Below are positions 25,958 to 32,993 of a DNA stretch of 45,370 bases, in pieces. Origin of the DNA: a virus. The notes beneath the pieces are model-generated. The model had not been told where the DNA came from and searched no databases. It saw nothing but the letters and a program-made list of their open reading frames with translations. The stretch lies in IMG/VR virus record IMGVR_UViG_3300017758_000017, positions 1 to 45,370 of that record. One strand, given 5' to 3'. Position numbers and translations under genes: made by a program. Positions within the stretch are counted from its first letter, which is position 1. Every line of letters begins with the position of its first letter.

Positions 25958-26337
25958 TCAAGATCAATTTTAATCTTAGAAGTTTCAATAGTCTTCTTTT
26001 TATCAGAAATGTGCTTTTTGCCCACTTTCTTTTCGTAGTCATCAAAAGCCTTTCTTTTGACTGGATCTTCTCCACCGTTAGCTTCTGCCCTTTTCGCAGA
26101 TAATTCCGAGGAGTAGTCTAGAACATCGCCCACAGTTCCTTTCATCTTGCCAGTTTTCTCTACAAATCCGTTGTGATTCCAAGCATCATCTTTTGTATCA
26201 ATAGTTGCGTTGGGGATTGTGAAAATTCTCTTCCATTTCAGCCCAGAATCGTCAGTATATACATGTTCTTCATTCATGGTTTGAACGATTTCCTTGTATT
26301 CTTCGGTTTCTGGGTGTTTAAAAATATAAATAGGCAT
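25954..26337 (-). CDS. Small FmdB-like protein lacking the zinc cysteines
   Basis: 127 residues. It begins MPIYIFKHPETEEYKEIVQTM, which resembles the start of FmdB-type small proteins (MPTY-x-F/Y-K). It then has EEHVYTDDSGLKWKRIFTIPN where that family normally has its metal-binding cysteines, but no cysteine is present. The C-terminal half is Lys/Glu-rich and probably helical (EDPVKRKAFDDYEKKVGKKH). I have the impression that similar short proteins occur in other marine phages, without known function. It follows the GT4 gene with no gap (stop at 26338-26340, start at 26337) and ends tail-to-tail with the adhesin. Its role is unknown. Confidence 0.55.
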   Translation of the reverse strand: MPIYIFKHPETEEYKEIVQTMNEEHVYTDDSGLKWKRIFTIPNATIDTKDDAWNHNGFVEKTGKMKGTVGDVLDYSSELSAKRAEANGGEDPVKRKAFDDYEKKVGKKHISDKKKTIETSKIKIDLD

Positions 26338-27420
26338 TTAATAAATTTTTTCTAGGATTTTTTCAACGGTCTTTGCGTATGTAAACTCCTCTTGAAGCTT
26401 TAGCCCTTCGGTATTTTCAGATTTAGCAAACTGAACGGATTGATCCAAAGCATTAGAGATGCCATCTTGGTGAAGTCGGTAATACTCTCCTTGATTGTAT
26501 TTATGACCTTTGATGAAAAAGGCATTATCATAACAAGGTTGTTTTCCTACTGGATCTACAAGGATAGCGTTATCCTTAGTGGCCCAATCTTTATGTGAAG
26601 AGCAATTACTCACAATGGACCACTTACCTAGAGCGGTTGCATTAAATGCGGGTAGATTCCATCCTTCTCCATTAGATAAGCCAGAAATATCGATATCAAT
26701 TGAATTGATTAGGTCGTTAACTTCACTGTTTGTTTTAAGTCGAGGTAGGAAGTTAATATTAGAATACTTTTGATTATTCATCGCTTGAGCAATCGCTTGA
26801 TTCATTTGTTCTTCCTTTAAGAACGGGTTTCCAATTAAGCAGGTTAGTTGGTATCTTGGATTATTGCCAAATTTATTTGACCATAGCTGGATGAGAGCTT
26901 GGGTGTTTTTTCTTCTTTCCATTTTCCCAATAAGGCCGAAGTGAATCACATCATCACCAAGGTATTCTTTATCTATTTTGTGAAAATCTGTATCAAAACC
27001 AAGCGGGACATAGGACACATTGCCACAACCCTTATCCTTAAATGATTGAGCAGCTTCAGAACAAGAAAAGAAAACGTGATTCTGAGCTTTTACAATACTA
27101 ACCTCCTCTTCTGTAGGAGAGTCCACTTCATAAAAAGTGTATAAAAATTGATTATCTCCGATCTTTTTTTCTGACCCGTTAATATGCCAAACTTTTAGGG
27201 TGGGGGTTGACCTATCTAAACGACTTACTGCTTTGTCTGCATTTTCATTTATGTAGTCTTGATCTTCTTTCGGTAACTTGTCAAAGGCCGAGAAGTCTAA
27301 ATTACCCATTGGAAATATATTGAGATCTATATTTTTTTTCTTTAATTCCCTAAGAAAATTTAAAGAAACATTGCCTAAGCTTAGAGAATTGAACGGAGCG
27401 TCGAAATTGAGTTTATGCAT
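26338..27420 (-). CDS. GT4-family glycosyltransferase
   Basis: 360 residues, the second gene after the sigma factor in this minus-strand unit; its start overlaps the sigma gene end by eight bases. The N-terminus is a Rossmann-like half (LNFDAPFNSLSLGNVSLNFL, then LKVWHINGSE). The second half has the donor-site order of GT4 enzymes: IHFGLIGKMERRKNTQALIQ at 158-177, then YQLTCLIGNPF and SGLSNGEGWNLPAFNATALG. WSIVSNCSSHKDWAT follows, where the EGxxxPxxEA region is usual; here Glu is replaced by Asn/Ala. Probable role: adding a sugar to a glycan. The link to the sigma factor gene is unexplained. Acceptor and sugar are unknown. Confidence 0.66.
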   Translation of the reverse strand: MHKLNFDAPFNSLSLGNVSLNFLRELKKKNIDLNIFPMGNLDFSAFDKLPKEDQDYINENADKAVSRLDRSTPTLKVWHINGSEKKIGDNQFLYTFYEVDSPTEEEVSIVKAQNHVFFSCSEAAQSFKDKGCGNVSYVPLGFDTDFHKIDKEYLGDDVIHFGLIGKMERRKNTQALIQLWSNKFGNNPRYQLTCLIGNPFLKEEQMNQAIAQAMNNQKYSNINFLPRLKTNSEVNDLINSIDIDISGLSNGEGWNLPAFNATALGKWSIVSNCSSHKDWATKDNAILVDPVGKQPCYDNAFFIKGHKYNQGEYYRLHQDGISNALDQSVQFAKSENTEGLKLQEEFTYAKTVEKILEKIY

Positions 27421-28000
27421 TTTTTTTAAATTGTTTTTTAAATTCTTTTAACGTTCGGTCATGAATGTTTATGCAGCCCTGAGCAGAAACGCCAACTTGT
27501 TCTCCAATATTTTTCCAAGTTTGAAGTTTACCTTTTTCTCCTCCAAAGTAGCGTTCTTTAAAAATAGTTTTTACTCTTTCATCACGATGACCATTTATAA
27601 GTTCGACAATTGAAAACATGCTTTCTTTAATTTCGCAACTTTCATCTGGGTGCAAGTCGTCAGACTCTTTGGAGTAATCGATTGAGTCGAATGGCAACAT
27701 GATTTTGCCGTTTTTCCTTGCTGTTTTTTTGCTCAAACAGAGATATTTTGCTTTGTTGCCAACATGAGTGGAAAACTTAGCTTTGTTTTCGTCATAATCT
27801 AAGGCTGCTTTGTAAATTATGTAATCTTTTTCATCAATTATGTCAACAACGTCATTTGAAGGTAGGGATTTTGATGCGTATCTCCTCACCATATCAACAT
27901 AAATTCCTGAATGCCTCTCTATCAGCAAACCTAAAGCTTCTTCATGGTCACTCTGTTTAACTAAATCAGTTAATTCAGGATCTGTTGAGTCATAATCCAT
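27413..28000 (-). CDS. Phage-encoded RNA polymerase sigma factor (sigma-70-like)
   Basis: 195 residues. Residues about 18-95 match sigma region 2: EEALGLLIERHSGIYVDMVRR, then DYIIYKAALDYDENKAKFST and HVGNKAKYLCL. These give the core-binding helix and the -10 recognition helix with the D-Y-D and KFST signatures. Residues about 140-195 match region 4 (RVKTIFKERYFGG, then QTWKNIGEQVGVSAQGCIN), an HTH that would contact a -35 element or a partner protein. Region 1 and most of region 3 are lacking, so it is a compact sigma, comparable in role to T4 gp55 but longer at the C-terminus. Candidate targets are the GTGTAWW(W)A motifs. It has its own divergent promoter. Confidence 0.8.
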   Translation of the reverse strand: MDYDSTDPELTDLVKQSDHEEALGLLIERHSGIYVDMVRRYASKSLPSNDVVDIIDEKDYIIYKAALDYDENKAKFSTHVGNKAKYLCLSKKTARKNGKIMLPFDSIDYSKESDDLHPDESCEIKESMFSIVELINGHRDERVKTIFKERYFGGEKGKLQTWKNIGEQVGVSAQGCINIHDRTLKEFKKQFKKNA

Positions 28001-28003
28001 AAT

Positions 28004-28042
28004 TTAATACGAATATACTCTCATTAAGTCAATAAATGTCAA
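28004..28042 (-). promoter_or_regulatory. Promoter for the sigma factor gene (divergent)
   Basis: On the minus strand TTGACT (28032-28027) is followed after 17 bases by TATTAA (28009-28004), three bases before the ATG. A second TTGACA (28042-28037) pairs less well with TATATT (28017-28012) at 19 bases. Host sigma-70 type elements would make this an early gene. The very short leader of the first pair is unusual. Confidence 0.5.
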
Positions 28043-28056
28043 GTAAAATTTTTTTC

Positions 28057-28084
28057 TTGACGGATTTTTTATTTTCAGTATAAT
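28057..28084 (+). promoter_or_regulatory. Sigma-70-type promoter for the ribonucleotide reductase genes
   Basis: TTGACG at 28057-28062 and TATAAT at 28079-28084 are separated by 16 bases; only one base differs from the full consensus. Transcription would start near 28091, giving a leader of about 167 bases before nrdB. The element is back to back with the sigma gene promoter and should be read by host polymerase early in infection. Confidence 0.82.
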
Positions 28085-28131
28085 AGACGTATTGGAGCCG
28101 AAGTAGCAAGGATACGAACCTTTACAGTGCA

Positions 28132-28156
28132 GTTAGGATTCGTTGTTAGGATTCGT
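28132..28156 (+). repeat. Direct repeat pair GTTAGGATTCGT
   Basis: Two identical 12-base copies, 28132-28143 and 28145-28156, one base apart (period 13). They lie in the nrd leader and could be a binding site for a protein or a duplicated hairpin arm. The repeats are exact. Confidence 0.85.
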
Positions 28157-28193
28157 ATTCTATTAATACTCACTACGTTCGCATTAATAGAAT
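28157..28193 (+). repeat. Perfect 11-base inverted repeat ATTCTATTAAT
   Basis: Left arm 28157-28167 and right arm 28183-28193 are exact reverse complements around a 15-base loop (28168-28182). The T-run further right at 28205-28217 does not directly follow the stem, so it is not a typical intrinsic terminator. It may still stall or protect the nrd leader transcript. Confidence 0.75.
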
Positions 28194-28257
28194 GGCTTCG
28201 CCAGATTTTTTCATTTTTTCCTTGCCCATTAAGCCCATTCGTGTAAATAGATGAGAC

Positions 28258-29229
28258 ATGATTTTTGAAGAACAAATATCGAGAAAGCCTGACCATTATC
28301 CTTGGGCAGGAGAGTTTATTGAGGCAATGCATAATGGGTTCTGGACTGACAATGAATTCAGCTTCGCTTCCGATATTCAGGACTTCAATGTGGTGCTTGG
28401 AGATAGGGACAAAGAGATAATCGTTAGAACACTTTCTGCCATCGGGCAGATCGAAGTTGCTGTTAAAAAGTTCTGGAGTAAGTTGGGAGACAATTTGCCG
28501 CACCCATCATTGAGTGACTTGGGATTTGTTATGGCGAACGTTGAAGTTATTCACAATAATGCTTATGAGAGGTTGCTTGAGGTTTTGGGTTTGGAAGATG
28601 TATTTGAGGAGAATCTGAAGCTAGACTTTATTGAAGGACGGGTAAATTATTTAAGGAAATATACTCATAAATTTTACAAGAATAGCAAGAAGCAATATGT
28701 TTACGCTTTAATACTATTCACCCTCTTTGTAGAGAACGTGTCTTTGTTTTCTCAATTTTATGTAATAAACTGGTTTGCTCGAAATAAAAATGTTCTGAAG
28801 GATACTGATCAACAGGTCAAATACACACGGAATGAAGAGAATGTTCACGCTCTTGTTGGGATGAAGATCATTAACACTATTCGCGAAGAACATCCTGAGC
28901 TTTTCGACGAGGAATTAGAGCAGCGAATTCTCGACGAGGCTCAACAAGCATTCAATGCTGAGAGTAAGATTGTTGATTGGATGATTAATGGAATCCGAGA
29001 GAAAGGACTCAACGCTGTCGTTCTAAAAGAATTCATTAAGAATAGGATAAATGATTCTCTAAAAAGAATTGGCTTCAAACAAGCTTTTGATGTTGACAAA
29101 AACCTGCTGAAAGATACCATCTGGTTTGAAGAGGAGTTGCTTGGCAATAATGCCACCGACTTCTTTTATGCTCGACCAGTTGAGTATTCAAAAAATTCGC
29201 AGACGTTCAACGCAGAGGACTTGTTCTAA
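28258..29229 (+). CDS. nrdB: Class I ribonucleotide reductase, small subunit (R2)
   Basis: 323 residues, typical length. Supplies the radical for the large subunit, making dNTPs for phage DNA. The diiron ligand set is readable: E66, E96-x-x-H99, E159, E194-x-x-H197. The radical tyrosine Y103 stands four residues after H99, as in the E. coli protein (H118, Y122). The C-terminus (NSQTFNAEDLF) has the acidic-aromatic tail used to dock on the large subunit. The stop at 29227-29229 directly abuts the nrdA start. It is transcribed from the sigma-70-type promoter at 28057 after a structured leader. All residues needed for a tyrosyl-radical enzyme appear present. Confidence 0.95.
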   Translation: MIFEEQISRKPDHYPWAGEFIEAMHNGFWTDNEFSFASDIQDFNVVLGDRDKEIIVRTLSAIGQIEVAVKKFWSKLGDNLPHPSLSDLGFVMANVEVIHNNAYERLLEVLGLEDVFEENLKLDFIEGRVNYLRKYTHKFYKNSKKQYVYALILFTLFVENVSLFSQFYVINWFARNKNVLKDTDQQVKYTRNEENVHALVGMKIINTIREEHPELFDEELEQRILDEAQQAFNAESKIVDWMINGIREKGLNAVVLKEFIKNRINDSLKRIGFKQAFDVDKNLLKDTIWFEEELLGNNATDFFYARPVEYSKNSQTFNAEDLF

Positions 29230-30876
29230 ATGACAGATTACTATTGGCTAAATGATGACTCAAGGTTATTTCTTGAGAGGGGCTATCTAAAGAAAGGCGA
29301 AACTCCAGAGCGTAGAATCCGTGATATCGCAGAGACTGCTGAAGCGTATCTCGGTATAGACGGGTTTGCTGACAAGTTTGAGGGTTATATGAAGCAGGGA
29401 TTTTATTCCTTAGCTTCCCCTGTTTGGTCTAATTTTGGTCGTGATCGAGGTTTACCTATATCTTGTAATGGAGTTTATGTTCCCGACAGAATGGATGGTA
29501 TTTTAGCTAAACAGTCTGAGGTTGGAATGCAGACTAAGCATGGGTCAGGGACTTCTGCTTACTTTGGTGATCTTCGCGAGCGTGGAGCACCAATTAATTC
29601 TGGTGGTGAATCATCTGGGGCAGTCCATTTTATGGAACTGTTCGACAAGGTTGCTGCTGTTGTTTCTCAAGGGAATGTTCGTCGTGGTTCTTTTGCAGCT
29701 TACCTACCTATTGAGCACCCTGATGTGAAAGAGTTTCTTCGTATTAAGAGTGAGGGCAATGCAATCCAAGATATGTCTTTCGCTGTCACTGTGACTGATG
29801 GTTGGATGCAAAGTATGATTGATGGCGATCCAGAAAAGCGTCAGCTTTGGGCTTCTGTAATTAGAAAGCGCTTTGAGACTGGATATCCGTATATTTTTTT
29901 CCAAGATACAGCAAATAATAATGCCCCCGACTGCTATAAAGACAAAGACATGAAGATTTATGCTTCAAACCTTTGTAATGAGATCAGCTTGCCGTCCAAA
30001 GAAGATGAGTCTTTCGTTTGCTGTTTGTCTTCTTTGAATCTAGTTAGATGGGATGATATTGTAAAAACGGACGCTATTGAGACATTAGTTGCATTTCTTG
30101 ATGCAGTAATGGAAGAATATATCCTAAAAACCAGCAATATTCCGTTCATGGAGTCCTCCCACAACTTTGCCAAGCGTCACAGGGCTTTGGGGATGGGGGT
30201 TCTTGGTTGGCACTCTTACCTACAAAGCAAGATGATTGGCTTTGAAAGTATGGAAGCTAAAATGGAGAATAGCTCTATTTGGAAGACTATCCGTAATCGT
30301 GCAGATGAAGCTACAGAAGAATTGGCTCTATCTTTAGGACAACCTATGTATTGTGAAGGATATGGCCGTCGAAATACCACAACCCTAGCTATCGCTCCAA
30401 CTACAAGCAGCTCGTTTATCTTGGGTCAGGTTTCTCCGTCTATCGAACCTCTAAATGGCAATTATTTCACCAAAAATCTAGCTAAAGGAAAATTCACATT
30501 CAAAAACCCTTACCTCAAAAAACTTCTATCTGAAAAAGGTCAGGATAACCAAGACACTTGGATGAGTATCCTTGAAACTGGTGGCTCTGTTCAGCACTTA
30601 CTCTTCCTCACGGACAAAGAAAAAGAAGTGTTCAAAACATTTGGGGAAATTAGCCAAAAAGAAATTGTTATTCAAGCAGTCCAAAGGCAAAAGTATATTG
30701 ACCAAGGACAATCCCTGAATATCATGGTCGCCCCAAAAGCTCCTGCCAAAGAGGTTAATCAGCTTTTAATTTATGGATGGCAGAATGGCATTAAAGGCTT
30801 TTATTACCAGAGAAGTGCTAATCCTAGCCAAGAATTAGCAAGGTCTATGATGGAATGTAAGTCTTGTGAGGGGTAG
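29230..30876 (+). CDS. nrdA: Class I ribonucleotide reductase, large subunit (R1)
   Basis: 548 residues; converts ribonucleotides to deoxyribonucleotides with NrdB. Catalytic features present: C79 in LPISCNGVYVPD; the N247-L-C249-x-E251 active-site set; C264/C265 in the CCLSSLNL strand. A YY pair in FYYQRSANP carries the radical, and C543-x-x-C546 at the extreme C-terminus acts as redox shuttle. PTTSSSFILGQVSPSIEP is the usual loop around the active site. It is short: the N-terminal ATP-cone that gives dATP feedback in many relatives is absent, so it is probably not shut off by dATP (inference). The start follows nrdB with no gap. Confidence 0.95.
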   Translation: MTDYYWLNDDSRLFLERGYLKKGETPERRIRDIAETAEAYLGIDGFADKFEGYMKQGFYSLASPVWSNFGRDRGLPISCNGVYVPDRMDGILAKQSEVGMQTKHGSGTSAYFGDLRERGAPINSGGESSGAVHFMELFDKVAAVVSQGNVRRGSFAAYLPIEHPDVKEFLRIKSEGNAIQDMSFAVTVTDGWMQSMIDGDPEKRQLWASVIRKRFETGYPYIFFQDTANNNAPDCYKDKDMKIYASNLCNEISLPSKEDESFVCCLSSLNLVRWDDIVKTDAIETLVAFLDAVMEEYILKTSNIPFMESSHNFAKRHRALGMGVLGWHSYLQSKMIGFESMEAKMENSSIWKTIRNRADEATEELALSLGQPMYCEGYGRRNTTTLAIAPTTSSSFILGQVSPSIEPLNGNYFTKNLAKGKFTFKNPYLKKLLSEKGQDNQDTWMSILETGGSVQHLLFLTDKEKEVFKTFGEISQKEIVIQAVQRQKYIDQGQSLNIMVAPKAPAKEVNQLLIYGWQNGIKGFYYQRSANPSQELARSMMECKSCEG

Positions 30877-30897
30877 AATTCCCCAAGTTTTGGTTTT

Positions 30898-30906
30898 GTG
30901 TATATA
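30898..30906 (+). promoter_or_regulatory. Candidate phage promoter motif GTGTATATA
   Basis: This is the cleanest copy of the recurrent motif, in the gap after nrdA and 17 bases before the ATG of the 33-residue ORF. A weak GGGG/CCCC hairpin lies just upstream. Confidence 0.5.
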
Positions 30907-30914
30907 CATGCACT

Positions 30915-31016
30915 ATGACCGAACCAGAAATTAATTTTACAGACGAGGTAGAACTCGACGAAACAATAGCATTTATACTAGATCGTATTGACGAAGCTCA
31001 ATTAGAAGAGGATTGA
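30915..31016 (+). CDS. 33-residue acidic ORF
   Basis: A short frame (33 codons) too small for usual ORF lists. It begins with MTEPEINFTDEVELDETIAF and ends in LDRIDEAQLEED. It is strongly acidic and likely one amphipathic helix. It has a candidate promoter at 30898 and ends four bases before the next promoter-like motif. Small acidic proteins in phages often bind host enzymes or DNA-mimic targets, but here only size and charge are known. Coding is supported by position between two promoter-like motifs rather than by similarity. Confidence 0.45.
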   Translation: MTEPEINFTDEVELDETIAFILDRIDEAQLEED

Positions 31017-31019
31017 TTT

Positions 31020-31027
31020 AGTATATC
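31020..31027 (+). promoter_or_regulatory. Weaker promoter-like motif AGTATATC before Hsp20
   Basis: AGTATATC (with TTT before and TCTA after) lies 12 bases before the TTG at 31032. It lacks the leading GT but otherwise matches the recurrent motif. Confidence 0.3.
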
Positions 31028-31031
31028 TCTA

Positions 31032-31520
31032 TTGTCTGAGAATTTCCAGCACCCAAATGGGGCTAGAAAAACAAAACTAACTAAAAATAGTAGTATGACA
31101 ATGATGATAAACAAAATGTTGGCTCCCTTGGTTTTCGAGGGAGATATCTTTAAACGTATGCAGTTATTAGCTAACGAAGCTAATGCTCCACTGTATTCAG
31201 GCTCAGAGCCTTACGATGCTTACAAAGACAAGGATGGTAATTTTATTCTTGAGTTTGCATTAGTCGGATTAGATCAGGAAGATATTTCCGTATCTGTATC
31301 TGGACAGACCTTGAAGATTGAGGCGGGATCTCAGCAAAAAGACGATGATGCTGAATTCTACCATAAAAAAATATCTCGACGATCTGTCAAGAAGCACTTT
31401 ACCTTGCATCAGAACGTTGATAAGGACTCCATTCAGGCAGAATATAAAAATGGCCTACTGAGAGTCAAAATACCTCTTGAGAAAGAGGAGAAAAAAGACA
31501 TAATGATTGAAGTTAAGTAA
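31032..31520 (+). CDS. Hsp20-family small heat shock protein
   Basis: 162 residues from a TTG start (MSENFQHPNG); an ATG at 31095 (MTMMINKML) would give 141 residues, so the start is uncertain. Residues about 60-160 form the alpha-crystallin domain. It begins with PYDAYKDKDGNFILEFALVG and includes EDISVSVSGQTLKIEAGSQQ. It ends with AEYKNGLLRVKIP, the A-x-x-x-NGxL signature. The protein should hold unfolding proteins soluble. Hsp20 genes occur in several marine T4-like phages, where help in capsid assembly or host stress is suspected. A strong terminator follows 22 bases after the stop. Confidence 0.9.
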   Translation: MSENFQHPNGARKTKLTKNSSMTMMINKMLAPLVFEGDIFKRMQLLANEANAPLYSGSEPYDAYKDKDGNFILEFALVGLDQEDISVSVSGQTLKIEAGSQQKDDDAEFYHKKISRRSVKKHFTLHQNVDKDSIQAEYKNGLLRVKIPLEKEEKKDIMIEVK

Positions 31521-31542
31521 AACTTTGAAGTGACTTATATCG

Positions 31543-31579
31543 CTCCTTCTAGGTTGTGCTTACCTAGAAGGAGTTTTTT
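31543..31579 (+). terminator. Terminator hairpin that also masks the ribosome site of the next gene
   Basis: A perfect 12-pair stem CTCCTTCTAGGT / ACCTAGAAGGAG with loop TGTGCTT is followed by six T (31574-31579), the form of an intrinsic terminator. The next ATG starts at 31580. The right arm contains AAGGAG at 31568-31573, a Shine-Dalgarno sequence six bases before that ATG, so in the folded RNA the ribosome site of 31580-32191 is paired. Similar hairpins regulate several T4 late genes. Confidence 0.9.
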
Positions 31580-32191
31580 ATGATCACTTACGGAATAACA
31601 GTTGCAGACGAGTTTTTTGAATTTAAAAGATTAATTAATTCACTTGAGCCTTATATTCTTCCAAATGAAGAAATTGTCATCTTGGCAGACAAAAACAAAG
31701 TAACCAAAGAGATTGAAGAGTTTTGTGAGCTTTGCGGGTTAAAAGTAAACTACTTTGACTTTCAGAAAGATTTTTCTGAGTTTAAGAACACATTATTTGA
31801 TCTATCTACAAAGCGTTATTTGATGCAGATAGATGCAGATGAACAGATACCTCCTTCTCTAATAAATGCTTTGAGGGAGGTCGCCAAAGAGGGGAACTTT
31901 GACATGCTTTGGATTCCAAGAATTAACGTTGTTCGCGGGGCGACAGGAGAGCATATCAAAAAATACAACTGGAAAATAGACGATATGGGTTGGGAAGGAT
32001 TTCCTGATTTTCAATCTCGCTTTGCTTCTACCAAAGGTCATATTAGGTGGCAGAATAAAGTCCATGAAGTTTTAGCTGGAGGGAATGATCAAGGTAAACT
32101 TTATCTCAATCCTATTGAAAATTTCTGTATCCTTCACGTTAAGGATATTCAAAAACAAGAAAAACAAAATGACCTCTACGATACAATCTGA
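31580..32191 (+). CDS. GT2-family glycosyltransferase
   Basis: 203 residues, GT-A fold. D85-A-D87-E88 in YLMQIDADEQIPPSLINALR is the metal-binding DxD; FDMLWIPRINVVRG and then FPDFQSRFASTKGHIRWQNK precede VHEVL, the W-x-x-x-VHE signature of WaaE/KdtX-like enzymes that add glucose or similar to LPS core. The first enzyme gene of the sugar cassette; translation is probably limited by the hairpin at 31543. The end overlaps the start of the next gene by 23 bases. Sugar and acceptor unknown. Confidence 0.75.
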   Translation: MITYGITVADEFFEFKRLINSLEPYILPNEEIVILADKNKVTKEIEEFCELCGLKVNYFDFQKDFSEFKNTLFDLSTKRYLMQIDADEQIPPSLINALREVAKEGNFDMLWIPRINVVRGATGEHIKKYNWKIDDMGWEGFPDFQSRFASTKGHIRWQNKVHEVLAGGNDQGKLYLNPIENFCILHVKDIQKQEKQNDLYDTI

Positions 32192-32993
32192 AATATTGGT
32201 TAGAGCAGAAGGGGGCTTGGGAGATTGTTTGCTTTCTAATAGATTTATTCCAGCGATTAGAGAATACCACTCTGATTGCCATATTACTTTTGCTTTCGAT
32301 AATGACAGAGGAGAAACCTATCAACTAGATGTTTTGCGGGATTTTTACCCAAGCATGTCTGACAGGTATTGTTTGTGGAGTGAGGTTGATAAAAATAATT
32401 ACGATTTCTTTTATGATCTCCATATCGATAAAATGGAATGGACTACTTATGATTTTGATTGGTTGAGCCGTTTCTATTATTTTCCCAAACTAGAGCTAGC
32501 AATTGAAAAAGGAGACTATGTCTGCTTGCACTTGACTCATAATTTATGGGAACCAAAAAACCTTAAAAAAGATTATGTAACTCAGTTAGTGAACTGCCTA
32601 CATGAGACAGGAAACAAACTTGTAGCTATTTGCACAGAAAAGGAAAAAGAGCGTTACTCTGATGTTTTGGACAAAGTGCAAATAGTTTGTTCTAGTATTC
32701 AAGATGCATGTATTACAGTAATGTCAGCCAAGGCTTTTGTAACTATTGATTCTGGTTTCAAGTATATAGCTTATGCGAATGGAGTTCCTACAATAGAAAC
32801 TGCTGACTACTATTCACAAGTGGGAGCAACTAATCCAATGATTAAAGCTAGGTGGTTGCCATTCCAAGAGAGAGGCTTACCCCTTTACTCTGATCCTCAA
32901 TATTTTTCAGTCGGCTTAAAAAATGTTTTAGAAAATAAAATTTCTTCAATATTTCCATATAACAATTCAAACAAGAAAGTCTTCAAATTATGA
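32169..32993 (+). CDS. GT9-like glycosyltransferase, compact
   Basis: I start at the ATG of MTSTIQSEILVRAEGGLGDC (274 residues); a frame open further upstream begins in the previous gene with a Leu/Ile-rich, unlikely extension. EGGLGDCLLSNRFIPAIRE matches the nucleotide-binding start of GT9 (heptosyltransferase-like) enzymes. ITVMSAKAFVTIDSGFKYIA, then YANGVPTI, matches the second-domain D-S-G motif. A CLHLTH strand lies between. It is shorter than the usual 330-350 residues. Probable role: transferring a sugar within the surface glycan. The stop overlaps the next start as ATGA. Confidence 0.6.
   Translation: MTSTIQSEILVRAEGGLGDCLLSNRFIPAIREYHSDCHITFAFDNDRGETYQLDVLRDFYPSMSDRYCLWSEVDKNNYDFFYDLHIDKMEWTTYDFDWLSRFYYFPKLELAIEKGDYVCLHLTHNLWEPKNLKKDYVTQLVNCLHETGNKLVAICTEKEKERYSDVLDKVQIVCSSIQDACITVMSAKAFVTIDSGFKYIAYANGVPTIETADYYSQVGATNPMIKARWLPFQERGLPLYSDPQYFSVGLKNVLENKISSIFPYNNSNKKVFKL

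Larger units (their letters stand above)
28091..28257 (+). other. Structured leader of the ribonucleotide reductase operon
   Basis: No gene is seen here. The leader holds a 13-base direct repeat pair (28132-28156), a perfect 11-base inverted repeat (28157-28193), and ACGAACC facing GGATTCGT with one bulge. Together these could fold into a set of hairpins ahead of nrdB. A regulatory RNA or a processing site is possible; no known riboswitch is recognised. Confidence 0.5.

Noticed and set aside
28090-28180. Minus-strand tRNA, prompted by GGTTCGTATCC and a CCA-like end
   Set aside because: The T arm has only four pairs, the acceptor spacing is three bases too long and no acceptable anticodon arm could be drawn.
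30870-30884. GGGG/CCCC hairpin after nrdA as a terminator
   Set aside because: The stem has only four pairs and only a short, broken T stretch follows; too weak to call.
32085-32168. Longer start of the compact GT9-like gene
   Set aside because: The extra residues are coded within the previous gene and are Leu/Ile-rich with no similarity to GT9; the ATG at 32169 precedes the conserved region.
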